Source of the DNA: Haliscomenobacter sp.
Lineage (GTDB): Bacteria; Bacteroidota; Bacteroidia; Chitinophagales; Saprospiraceae
Reading direction: 5' to 3'
Assembly: GCA_016707205.1 (NCBI GenBank)
Contig: JADJHZ010000009.1
Span: 1-64,000, forward strand
Length of the DNA: 64,000 nt
Part shown: one piece after another, positions 50,843-59,164 of the stretch
Layout: each line of letters opens with the position of its first letter
Numbering within the stretch: position 1 is the stretch's first letter
Program-made: the position numbers and the translations under genes
Notes under the pieces: model-generated
Told to the model about the DNA's origin: nothing
Databases searched by the model: none
What the model saw: only the letters and a program-made list of their open reading frames with translations

Positions 50843-52978
50843 ATGGCACAAGTTGAAAAATTTCACTACGACAATGCCATAGTCCGCAATTTCGCGTATG
50901 CAACCATGATTTGGGGGCTTGTGGGCATGCTCGTAGGGTTGATCATTGCGCTGCAATTGATCTTTCCCCAATTAAATTTGGGAATCGCCGAAGTCTCCTA
51001 CGGCCGGCTTCGCCCCTTGCACACCAACGCGGTGATTTTTGCTTTTGTGGGCAATGGGATCTTCACGGGGGTTTATTATTCCCTCCAGCGGCTGCTCAAA
51101 GCGCGCATGTTTAGCAAGGTTTTGAGCAACTTCCATTTTTGGGGATGGCAGGCGATTATTGTTTCCGCTGCAGTAACCCTTCCGTTGGGGCTGACCAGTT
51201 CGCACGAATATGCGGAGTTGGAATGGCCGATCGACATCGCGATTGCGCTGGTCTGGATCGCTTTTGGGATCAACATGTTTGGCACCCTGATCAAGCGCCG
51301 GGAAAATCACCTGTACGTTGCGATCTGGTTTTATATTGCCACCTGGGTCACTGTAACAGTGCTGCACGTAGGGAATAACCTGGAACTGCCGGTTTCCGCT
51401 TTTAAAAGCTATCCCGTATTTGCGGGGGTTCAGGATGCGCTGATTCAGTGGTGGTACGGCCACAATGCGGTGGCGTTCTTTCTGACTACGCCCTACCTCG
51501 GCCTGATGTACTACTTCTTGCCTAAAGCGGCGAACCGTCCGGTATATTCTTACAAGCTGTCCATCATTCACTTCTGGGCGCTGATCTTCATCTATATCTG
51601 GGCAGGGCCGCACCACCTGCTGTATACCTCGCTTCCCGACTGGGCACAATCTCTGGGGACCGTATTCTCCGTCATGCTGATCGCGCCGTCCTGGGGAGGT
51701 ATGCTCAACGGCTTGCTAACGCTGCGCGGCGCCTGGGACCGGGTACGCCAGGATCCTGTTTTAAAATTCATGGTGGTTGCCGTAACCGCCTACGGGATGT
51801 CTACGTTTGAAGGCCCCATGCTTTCGGTTAAATCGGTCAACGCAATCAGCCACTTTACCGACTGGACTATTGGCCACGTGCACATAGGCGCGCTGGGGTG
51901 GAATGGATTTCTGACCTTCGGTATGCTGTATTGGCTGATTCCGAGGTTGTTTAATACCAAGCTGCATTCGGAGAAACTGGCTAATACCCACTTCTGGATT
52001 GGCACCATGGGTATCCTGTTTTATGCCATTCCACTCTACTGGGCCGGTTGGACCCAGAGTTTGATGTGGAAAGAGTTTACGCCGGATGGCTTCCTCAAAT
52101 ACGGGAACTTCCTCGAGACGGTTACGCAGATCCTGCCGATGTATGCTATGCGGGTGGTTGGCGGTACGCTGTATTTGGTGGGCAATATCATTATGGTATA
52201 CAATTTGGTCAAAACCGTCCGCAGCGGGTCCTTTATTTCCGACGAAGCAGCCGAAGCGCCTGCGCTGGTAAGTACGCATGGCGTTCACAAAGGCGAATAC
52301 TGGCACCGCTGGGTGGAAAGAAGGCCAGTGCAAATGCTTTTACTGGCGACTATTGCCATCCTGATTGGCGGGATTATCGAGATCTTCCCTATGGTCATGA
52401 TTGAATCCAACGTTCCCCGGATCGAATCCGTTAAACCGTATACTCCGCTTGAGCTGGCGGGCCGCGATATGTATATTCGCGAAGGATGTCTGGGTTGCCA
52501 CTCGCAGATGGTGCGGCCGTTCCGGTCCGAAACCGAGCGGTATGGGGAATACTCTAAATCGGGCGAGTACATCTACGACCGGCCTTTCCTTTGGGGCTCC
52601 AAGCGGACCGGTCCGGATCTGCAGCGCGTTGGGGGTAAATATCCCGATAGCTGGCACTTTAACCACATGCTCGAGCCGCAATCGATCTCTCCAGGCTCCA
52701 TTATGCCTCCTTATCCCTGGATGATCCGCGACGAGCTTAGCCTGGATATTCTTCCGAAGAAGATTAAGGCGCTGCGCACCCTGGGCACGCCTTATCCGGA
52801 AGGATATGAGCAGATCGCTATTGCGGACGCTCAAAAACAAGCGGAACAAATCGCCGCTCGTCTCAAAAAAGACGGCATTGAGCTGGAAGGATTGGAGAAA
52901 AAAGAGATTGTCGCTATGATCGCCTACCTCCAGCGCCTTGGGACGGATATCAAACCGAAAGCGCAAGCCACAAACTAA
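50843..52978 (+). CDS. ccoNO: Fused CcoN-CcoO subunits of cbb3-type cytochrome c oxidase
   Basis: 711 aa. Residues about 1-470: CcoN with twelve helices; haem and copper histidines seen in RLRPLHTNAVIFAF, WWYGHNAVAFFLTTPYLGLM (with the Tyr), GPHHLLYTSLPDW and GHVHIGALGWNGF. Residues about 490-711: CcoO with one helix (MLLLATIAILIGGIIEIF) and a mono-haem cytochrome c, EGCLGCHSQMVRPFRSETER, with the axial Met in SIMPPYPW. Fusion of the two into one chain is the normal form in Bacteroidota. It reduces oxygen to water with high affinity and pumps protons. Followed by ccoQ. Confidence 0.95.
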   Translation: MAQVEKFHYDNAIVRNFAYATMIWGLVGMLVGLIIALQLIFPQLNLGIAEVSYGRLRPLHTNAVIFAFVGNGIFTGVYYSLQRLLKARMFSKVLSNFHFWGWQAIIVSAAVTLPLGLTSSHEYAELEWPIDIAIALVWIAFGINMFGTLIKRRENHLYVAIWFYIATWVTVTVLHVGNNLELPVSAFKSYPVFAGVQDALIQWWYGHNAVAFFLTTPYLGLMYYFLPKAANRPVYSYKLSIIHFWALIFIYIWAGPHHLLYTSLPDWAQSLGTVFSVMLIAPSWGGMLNGLLTLRGAWDRVRQDPVLKFMVVAVTAYGMSTFEGPMLSVKSVNAISHFTDWTIGHVHIGALGWNGFLTFGMLYWLIPRLFNTKLHSEKLANTHFWIGTMGILFYAIPLYWAGWTQSLMWKEFTPDGFLKYGNFLETVTQILPMYAMRVVGGTLYLVGNIIMVYNLVKTVRSGSFISDEAAEAPALVSTHGVHKGEYWHRWVERRPVQMLLLATIAILIGGIIEIFPMVMIESNVPRIESVKPYTPLELAGRDMYIREGCLGCHSQMVRPFRSETERYGEYSKSGEYIYDRPFLWGSKRTGPDLQRVGGKYPDSWHFNHMLEPQSISPGSIMPPYPWMIRDELSLDILPKKIKALRTLGTPYPEGYEQIAIADAQKQAEQIAARLKKDGIELEGLEKKEIVAMIAYLQRLGTDIKPKAQATN

Positions 52979-53023
52979 TTTCATAAGGGGCCCCCGCTTT
53001 GGGGGCCCTCCAACGCTGACGCC

Positions 53024-53224
53024 ATGTTTAAATATATTCTTGAGAATGCAGGCAATATCAACTGGATGGCTATCGCTGCGCTCATCACCTTTTTTACCAT
53101 CTTCATTCTCAGCGCAGCCGTAGTTCTTCGCAAGGACAAAGCGTTTATCCGAAAGATGTCCATGATGCCCCTGGAAGACTCCTTTTCTCAACCTACTGAA
53201 ACTGAAAATCGCCATGAAGCTTAA
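53024..53224 (+). CDS. ccoQ: CcoQ-like small subunit of cbb3 oxidase
   Basis: 66 aa with one membrane helix (INWMAIAALITFFTIFILSA) followed by a charged tail with DKAFIRKMSMMPLEDS. Position between ccoNO and ccoP and size match CcoQ, which stabilises the complex. Its end overlaps the ccoP start by 11 bp. Sequence is weakly conserved in this family, so the call rests mainly on context. Confidence 0.8.
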   Translation: MFKYILENAGNINWMAIAALITFFTIFILSAAVVLRKDKAFIRKMSMMPLEDSFSQPTETENRHEA

Positions 53225-54191
53225 TTATAAGACCTATTTGCTGCCCTTCGCCCTGCTGGCCGCATCGGGCATTCAAGCCCTGGCCCAGGATGCTGCCGCC
53301 ACGACGGCCGCCGCGCCTGCCGCTGAAAGCAATTTTTACAACACCTTTTTGTCCAACGGAATCCTGTTGTTCACTGCCTTTGTGATCGTCGGCGCCTTCA
53401 TCGTCATGTTCCGCCTGCTGAACGTGTTGATCAAGATGCAACAAATCCAGATTTACAAGGAACAGGGGTTTGAAGCCTTCCAGGAAGCGCAGGCCAGGCC
53501 TATGGAAAACTTCTGGAACAACATGTACAAGCGCTGGACCAAGGTGGTGCCGGTCGAAAAAGAAGAGGATATCCTTTTCGACCACAACTACGATGGGATC
53601 AAAGAGTTGGACAACTCGCTTCCTCCTTGGTGGGTCGCCATGTTTTATATTACCATTGCTTTTGCCGGGATTTACCTCTTCTATTTCCATGTTTCCGGGC
53701 TTGGCAAGAGTTCCAAGGAGCAATATGAAGTAGAGGTAAAAAAGGCGGAAGTGGCCATTGCCTCCTTCCAAGCCAAGCAGGCGGATAAAGTAGATGAAGA
53801 GAATCTCGTTCCCCTCGAAAAGGAAACCGACATTGCCGCAGGGAAAACCCTCTTTACCACCAACTGCGTGGCCTGTCACGGGGCCCTTGGCGAAGGCGGG
53901 GTGGGTCCGAATATGACCGACAAGTTCTGGATCCACGGCGGAGAAATTAAAAATATTTACCAAACGATCAAGAACGGAGTACCCGAAAAGGGGATGATCG
54001 CCTGGAGCAACCAGCTGCGCCCGGCAGATATGCACCGCCTGGCAAGCTATATCCTTACCCTTCAGGGCACCAACCCTCCGAACGGCAAAGCAGCGGAAGG
54101 CACAGAATATGTGCCTGAGGCCGCCGCACCCCCTCAAGACACTACCGCCACGCCGGTTGAGCCCACTAATTCAACCGGTTCAGGACAGTAA
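53214..54191 (+). CDS. ccoP: CcoP, mono-haem cytochrome c subunit of cbb3 oxidase
   Basis: 325 aa. Signal-like first helix (LLPFALLAASGIQALAQ), a second helix (GILLFTAFVIVGAFIVMFRL), the CcoP N-terminal mark DHNYDGIKELDNSLPPWWVA and third helix, then one cytochrome c domain with CVACHGALGEGGVGPNMTDK and axial Met in GMIAWSN. Proteobacterial CcoP carries two haems; here only one CxxCH is visible, as in other Bacteroidota. The C-terminal tail is Ala, Pro and Thr rich (residues about 295-325). Takes electrons from soluble cytochrome c. A strong terminator follows. Confidence 0.93.
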   Translation: MKLNYKTYLLPFALLAASGIQALAQDAAATTAAAPAAESNFYNTFLSNGILLFTAFVIVGAFIVMFRLLNVLIKMQQIQIYKEQGFEAFQEAQARPMENFWNNMYKRWTKVVPVEKEEDILFDHNYDGIKELDNSLPPWWVAMFYITIAFAGIYLFYFHVSGLGKSSKEQYEVEVKKAEVAIASFQAKQADKVDEENLVPLEKETDIAAGKTLFTTNCVACHGALGEGGVGPNMTDKFWIHGGEIKNIYQTIKNGVPEKGMIAWSNQLRPADMHRLASYILTLQGTNPPNGKAAEGTEYVPEAAAPPQDTTATPVEPTNSTGSGQ

Positions 54192-54207
54192 ATTTTAACC
54201 TGAGTTT

Positions 54208-54263
54208 CCTACCTGCAAAAGCTTCCCTTTAAAGGAAAGGCTTTTGCAGGTAGGCGTTTTTTT
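54208..54263 (+). terminator. Rho-independent terminator after ccoP
   Basis: CCTACCTGCAAAAGC (54208-54222) pairs with GCTTTTGCAGGTAGG (54240-54254); TTCC and GGAA extend the stem inward; a T run follows. Closes the ccoS-ccoP transcript; ccoG starts 190 bp later, and no clear Fnr-like site was found there. Confidence 0.9.
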
Positions 54264-54456
54264 GCTTCTTCTCCCTTGTCCGATTATACAGCGAATTCCC
54301 TGAAGCATAGTTTTGTCACGGGAATGCTATTTGCTCCTAATGCCCTTCTGAAAATCCATCCCTTTATTCGGGTTTTGCCCGCTTTGTCGTACCTTAATTG
54401 TCCATTCCGATCAATTACCCCCAACTTGGGGCTATTAGGATTTAAGTTATCTTATC

Positions 54457-55964
54457 ATGGAAGCACCAGTTTTTGATTACATCGAAGAACACGAAGAATT
54501 TCGGGACCATATTGCCACCGTCGACCAAAAAGGCAAGCGGCTTTGGATTTACCCCAAAAAAACCACAGGCAAATTCACCAGCGCCCGAAGCGCGGTGAGT
54601 TGGTTACTACTCGCCTTTCTATTCCTTGTTCCTTTTATCAAGGTTAACGGCGAACCGCTCCTGTTATTCAATATAATCGAACGGAGGTTCATCCTGTTCG
54701 GGATCAATTTTGCCCCTCAGGATTTTCACCTTTTCGTACTGGCGATGCTTACGCTCATCGTGTTTATTATCCTGTTTACCGTGGTATACGGGCGTTTGTT
54801 TTGCGGATGGGTTTGCCCCCAGACGATCTTCATGGAAGGCGTTTTCCGCAAAATTGAATACCTTATTGAAGGCGACGCCAACGCGCAACGGAAATTGAAT
54901 AACGGCCCCTTGACCGGAACGAAGGTTTTCAAAAAAGTCCTGAAACAGGGGCTCTTTTTTGCCGTTGCCGTTCTCGTTTCCAATACGTTCCTGGCGTATA
55001 TCATTGGAGCGGATCAGGTGCTACAGATTGTGAGCGAACCGGTAAGCCAAAATATGGGCGGGTTTGTTGCGATGATCGCCTTTTCCTTTGCGTTCTACTT
55101 CGTCTTTTCTTACCTGCGGGAGCAGGTCTGCGTTACGATTTGTCCATACGGCCGGTTGCAAGGGGTTCTTTTGGACCGCAACTCCATCGTCATTCATTAC
55201 GACTTTGTCCGGGGCGAACCGAGAGGAAAAGTCCGCAAAGCGGGCGCCCTCCGAGCGCCCTAATCCATGATCTCGTCGCTCAGGAACCGGAAAAAATAGT
55301 GGCCGAAGCGTTGCCTGCCGGTGCGAATCCGCTGAAGCAAACCCAAAAAGCGCTTGGCGATTGCATCGATTGCAAGCTTTGTATTGCCGTTTGCCCAACC
55401 GGCATCGATATCCGCAACGGCACCCAGTTGGAATGTATCAACTGCACCGCTTGCATCGATGCCTGCGACGAGGTCATGGACAAAGTAAAGCGCCCGCGCG
55501 GGCTCATCCGCTACGACAGCTTCAACGGGGTGTCAGCGGGCGCCAGGCGGCTGTTCACCCCCCGGGTGATTGCCTATTCCGTCGTTCTTACCGGGCTCCT
55601 CGTGGCGAACATCTTCCTGCTGTCGGGCAGAACCGACGTGGAAGCCCTCGTGCTCCGAACCCCGGGAATGCTCTTCCAGAAGGTCGACGACCAGCACCTG
55701 AGCAACTTGTATAACTTCCAGATCATTAACAAAACCAAAGAGGTGTTTGAAGTCCGATTCGAACCGGAAACCGCAGGCGCCACCATTAAACCTATTGGGC
55801 AAATTCCCAAAACCAAGCCAACCGATGTGGTCGAAGGCGCGTTCTTTATTGAGATGGAAAAAGGAAAACTTACCGGACGCAAGACCCAGGTAGTCATTAA
55901 CGTCTACTCCGGGGATAAACTGATCGATAAAGTGAAAACCAATTTTCTCGGACCGGGATATTGA
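54457..55964 (+). CDS. ccoG: CcoG (FixG/RdxA) ferredoxin-like copper/cbb3 assembly protein, one-base frame break
   Basis: About 502 aa when one base (C in CCC at about 55247-55249) is restored; otherwise the frame stops at 55263 and another overlapping one continues. Features in order: membrane helix, GRLFCGWVCPQTIFMEGVF, further helices, LREQVCVTICPYGRLQGVLL, then DCIDCKLCIAVCPTGIDIRN and CINCTACIDACDEVMDKV forming two 4Fe-4S clusters, another helix and a periplasmic C-terminal beta domain. It reduces copper for the oxidase in other species. Sits between ccoP and ccoH. The segment joining the halves (residues about 255-285) is longer than usual. Confidence 0.88.
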
Positions 55965-55965
55965 A

Positions 55966-55999
55966 TTAGAGGTTAGACGTTAGATGTTAGACGGTGGAC
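55966..55999. repeat. Short TTAGACG heptad block
   Basis: GGTTAGACG, TTAGATG and TTAGACGG words with a 7-bp step between ccoG and ccoH. It has no visible opposite arm nearby. The spurious longer start of the next frame (55984) lies in it. Confidence 0.55.
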
Positions 56000-56031
56000 G
56001 AGAGAAAAAATTGCGGAACAAATTATTTGCG

Positions 56032-56475
56032 ATGAAATTTAACTGGGGAACGGGAATTGCCCTTTTTTACGGCACGTTTGTGCTGATTATGGTATTTGCG
56101 GTCATCCGGTCGACGAAGCAGGACAATAGCCTGGTATCGGATCAATATTACGCCGACGACCTCAAATACCAGGAGCATTACGACAAGCTCGTCAATGCCC
56201 AATCGCTGGAACGGGACCTTGCGGTCAAAAATAATCCCAGCCTGGGGCAGGTGGAGCTTCGGTTCCCATCTGCGCTAGGGCAGGTTTCGGGCGAAGTACA
56301 TTTCTTCTGCCCCTCGGATAGCAAGCAGGATTTTAGAGTGCCTGTGAAGACGGATACCGCTTTCCTTCAGGTCATTTCTACCCAAAACCTGAAACAGGGG
56401 CTTTGGAAAGTAAAAGTCGATTGGAAAGCACAGGAAAAAGCTTTTTTCAAAGAGCAGGTAATCACGCTTTTGTAA
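56032..56475 (+). CDS. ccoH: CcoH/FixH family cbb3 assembly protein
   Basis: 147 aa from ATG 56032 (MKFNWGTGIALFYGTFVLIM); an upstream start lies in repeat sequence and lacks support. One N-terminal helix, then the FixH mark DQYYADDLKYQEHYDKLVNA and a periplasmic beta domain (LRFPSALGQVSGEVHFFCPS, LKQGLWKVKVDWKAQEKAFF). Helps assemble the cbb3 complex. 13 bp before the TauE-like gene, so cotranscribed. Confidence 0.9.
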   Translation: MKFNWGTGIALFYGTFVLIMVFAVIRSTKQDNSLVSDQYYADDLKYQEHYDKLVNAQSLERDLAVKNNPSLGQVELRFPSALGQVSGEVHFFCPSDSKQDFRVPVKTDTAFLQVISTQNLKQGLWKVKVDWKAQEKAFFKEQVITLL

Positions 56476-56488
56476 GAACCTTCGCTTT

Positions 56489-57199
56489 ATGATCGGAACG
56501 CTGGAAATCGGGACCGCTTTGTCGATTGGACTTCTTGGAAGCGTGCACTGTGTTGGAATGTGCGGCCCGATCGCGTTGGCGTTGCCTTACCAGGGCCTTG
56601 GAAAATGGAAAGCGCTTCAGGAAGTCGCCGCATATAATTCCGGGAGGATCGCAACGTATGCGGTCGTAGGGGCGCTGATTGGGTTCCTGGGGAAAGGGTT
56701 TCTGGTGGCGGGCATACAAACCCAGCTGGCGTTATTCATCGGAATCGCGCTCGTCATCGTAGCTCTTTTTTCCATTTCCGTTGAAACGCAGTTGCTCAAA
56801 GTACCCGCAGTGAGGCGATTCCACCTGTGGGTCACGAAAACCCTTGCCTTGTGGATGCATAAGAAAGGCGCTTTTGCATCCTTTGTTATTGGACTTTTAA
56901 ACGGACTAATCCCTTGCGGGCTGGTCTATATGGCAGTTGCCGGCGCTGTGGCGAGCGGGGGGATTGGCTCCGGCGCCTTATTTATGGTTTTTTTCGGGCT
57001 GGGCACCGTGCCGCTGATGGCATTTACCGCCCTTGCCGGGCAAAGTCTGAATCCTAGATGGCGAAACCGCCTTCGCCGTTTCGCCCCTGTTCTGATGCTC
57101 GTCATTGCCGCTCTGTTCATTATCCGAGGGATCCAGTTTCAGGTTCCCAACGACCTCCGGTTCTGGGAGGAGTGGAAAAATATTCCAATGTGCCATTGA
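56489..57199 (+). CDS. TauE/SafE-like (DsbD_2) membrane protein of the cbb3 cluster
   Basis: 236 aa with about six membrane helices. Conserved GLLGSVHCVGMCGPIALAL at the N-terminus (HCxGMCGP metal-binding mark) and GLLNGLIPCGLVYMAVAGAV in the middle repeat the same inverted pattern. In Bacteroidota this family regularly follows ccoH and is thought to act in copper supply to the oxidase, as the copper importer CcoA or the YcnJ-like proteins do elsewhere (inference). Sometimes annotated as a sulfite exporter, which context does not support. Confidence 0.85.
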   Translation: MIGTLEIGTALSIGLLGSVHCVGMCGPIALALPYQGLGKWKALQEVAAYNSGRIATYAVVGALIGFLGKGFLVAGIQTQLALFIGIALVIVALFSISVETQLLKVPAVRRFHLWVTKTLALWMHKKGAFASFVIGLLNGLIPCGLVYMAVAGAVASGGIGSGALFMVFFGLGTVPLMAFTALAGQSLNPRWRNRLRRFAPVLMLVIAALFIIRGIQFQVPNDLRFWEEWKNIPMCH

Positions 57200-57264
57200 A
57201 AGGTTGTGAAGTGGCGAGGTGGCGAAGTGGCGAGGTGGCGGGGTAACGAAGTTGCGGGGTGGCT
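57199..57264. repeat. Octamer tandem repeat (GAAGTGGC/GAGGTGGC)
   Basis: Six or more words with an 8-bp step (for example GTGAAGTGGC, GAGGTGGC, GAAGTTGC) begin immediately after the TauE-like gene stop. Same family as at 36.9 kb, here without a complementary right arm, so not a hairpin. Confidence 0.75.
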
Positions 57265-57472
57265 GGATTCAAAAGAGTAAAGGGCGGAGATCAACGCCCA
57301 CCTAGTTTCCAAATTTAATGATCCTTTCTTCATGTATTTACATACTTTATACCTTTTCGGGTGATTTTTTTTCCTCTTTTTTTTGTTAAGAGCAAACTAA
57401 AACGCGGGAAATGACGTCTAATAGATGTAGCTTTAGCCTGCCAAATTTCCCTAACCAAAGCCGAGAAGGGCT

Positions 57473-57760
57473 ATGATGACCAGAACCATTAAGCGTAAAT
57501 TGCTCAAAGCAAAAATCACTCTTAACCAAACCATTCAATCCATTCTCAATATCAACCGGACGCGCAAACAGCTTTCTTTTCTGAGTTCCCGCAAAGCGGA
57601 AGCCAAGGAACTCACCCTGGAAGAGGAGCTCAAAGTGTTGAACCGGCTTGCCGCTCAACAAGCCAAGCTGGTGCAGCATTACGAACATACGCTGGCCACC
57701 GTTCCCTTCCAAAAGGAAAAACCGCTCCCTGGGGACAGGAAGCGGTTTTGGGCTGCTTAA
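57473..57760 (+). CDS. Small helical protein of unknown function, 95 residues
   Basis: MMTRTIKRKLLKAKITLNQT and then a Lys/Glu-rich helical stretch with coiled-coil-like spacing (RKAEAKELTLEEELKVLNRL, AAQQAKLVQHYEHTLATVPF). A GAGAAGGG ribosome site lies 5-10 bp upstream. A TACCTTTT box is found near 57350. It ends 10 bp before the end of the convergent fabH gene. No family recognised. Likely cytoplasmic. Confidence 0.6.
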   Translation: MMTRTIKRKLLKAKITLNQTIQSILNINRTRKQLSFLSSRKAEAKELTLEEELKVLNRLAAQQAKLVQHYEHTLATVPFQKEKPLPGDRKRFWAA

Positions 57761-57769
57761 ACCATCCGG

Positions 57770-58837
57770 TTACCAGCGGATTAACGCAGATCCCCAGGTA
57801 AACCCGCTTCCAAAAGCGGCCAGGCAGACGAGGTCTCCTTCTTTTACCGCTCCGTTTTCCCAGGCTTCGCATAAAGCAATTGGGATCGATGCGGCAGTGG
57901 TGTTTCCGAAACGTTGGATGTTGTTCCAGATCTGCTCGTCTTTGAGTCCCAGTTTATGCTGTATAAACTGGCTGATCCGCAGGTTGGCCTGGTGAGGAAT
58001 CAGGAGGTTGAGGTCTTGCAGACCCAAACCTGCTTTATGGAGTGCTTCCAAAATGACCTCCGGGAATTTCTGAACCGCCATCTTAAATACAAACTGGCCT
58101 TCCATCACGGGGAATAACAAGCCGTCATCCAGCATTTTCTGGGTGCAAAACCGTCCGCCGTATGGTACATCGGGGTAGCCAAAGTCGGTCTCCTCTCCGG
58201 CTCTTTTTGCATGAAGGCCGCCATGAGCGCCCGGGCTTGCCAGCGACAGTTTCTCCGCAAAGGTCCCATTGGAATGAAGATGCGTAGTGAGCACGCCTTT
58301 CGCGGGGTCTTCCGTTGGCTGAAGCACTACGGCGCCTGCTCCATCTCCAAAAATGGGCGCCACGTTACGCCCCCGGGTGGTGAAATCCATACCCATAGAG
58401 TGGACCTCAGCGCCAACCAATAAGATGTTTTTGTACATCCCTGTTTTGATAAACTGGTCGGCAACCGACAAGCCATAAACAAATCCGGAGCACTGATTCC
58501 GGATATCCAGAGCCCCTACTTCTTGTTTGGTAATGCCCAGTTCCCGCTGCAAGAGCACGCCGCATCCAGGGAAATAGTAATCCGGGCTCAACGTAGCAAA
58601 AATGATAAAATCGATGTCCTCCTTGGCGATCCCGGCCCGCTCAATAGCGATCGCGGCAGCTTTTGCGCCCATGGTGGAAGAGGTTTCTTCCCCTCTCTTG
58701 CCATAATGCCGTTCTACAATACCGGTACGCTCCTGTATCCAGGCGTCGGTGGTATCCATGACTTTTTCCAGGTCAAAATTGGTTACGACCTGTTCCGGTA
58801 CGTAATACCCCATTCCTGCAATCTTTGTGTTCAACAT
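57770..58837 (-). CDS. fabH: 3-oxoacyl-ACP synthase III (FabH/KAS III)
   Basis: 355 aa from ATG 58837 (MLNTKIAGMGYYVPEQVVTN); a longer frame to 58909 adds residues not seen in the family. Catalytic triad: Cys in DIRNQCSGFVYGLSVADQFI, His in LLIPHQANLRISQFIQ, Asn in RFGNTTAASIPIAL. FGDGAGAVVL and the C-terminal GSGFTWGSALIRW are family marks. Starts fatty acid synthesis by joining an acyl-CoA to malonyl-ACP. Alternatively a related acyl-condensing enzyme such as a secondary FabH paralogue, since no other fatty acid genes are adjacent. Confidence 0.88.
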   Translation of the reverse strand: MLNTKIAGMGYYVPEQVVTNFDLEKVMDTTDAWIQERTGIVERHYGKRGEETSSTMGAKAAAIAIERAGIAKEDIDFIIFATLSPDYYFPGCGVLLQRELGITKQEVGALDIRNQCSGFVYGLSVADQFIKTGMYKNILLVGAEVHSMGMDFTTRGRNVAPIFGDGAGAVVLQPTEDPAKGVLTTHLHSNGTFAEKLSLASPGAHGGLHAKRAGEETDFGYPDVPYGGRFCTQKMLDDGLLFPVMEGQFVFKMAVQKFPEVILEALHKAGLGLQDLNLLIPHQANLRISQFIQHKLGLKDEQIWNNIQRFGNTTAASIPIALCEAWENGAVKEGDLVCLAAFGSGFTWGSALIRW

Positions 58838-59102
58838 AGCCAATGGTTTTTCGTTTACGGATTGAATCAAATCCAGGGCGCCGTCTGCGACGGGAAACGC
58901 CCGTTTCATTAAAGCAACATTTAGCGCCCGACAAAGGGAAAATCAAAATCTTTTTCCCCGTTTGCGGGACACCCTTATGCTAAATTAGGATTAATAAATT
59001 GGAAAAGGTATGAAGCAAGGGAATTTCTTCGTCAAAGCCAACGAAATTTCCAATCGGATTTTTCTTGTTCCCGTTTGAAAAGGTCATATGCCTGACAATC
59101 CC

Positions 59103-59110
59103 TAAATTTG
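59103..59110 (+). promoter_or_regulatory. -7 box (TAAATTTG) of recQ
   Basis: An exact TAnnTTTG. Transcription would start near 59117, which rules out the in-frame TTG at 59108 and leaves ATG 59165 as the start of recQ with a leader of about 48 nt. Confidence 0.5.
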
Positions 59111-59164
59111 ACGGACGCAGGTGGCGCATTGCCATTAATTTGCGACCATAACAATACAATTACA

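Noticed and set aside
54276..54476. 66-codon frame between ccoP and ccoG
   Set aside because: Non-ATG start, runs into ccoG in another frame, and no family features.
59009..59077. Tiny 22-codon frame upstream of recQ
   Set aside because: No ribosome site or conservation evidence; lies upstream of the predicted recQ promoter.
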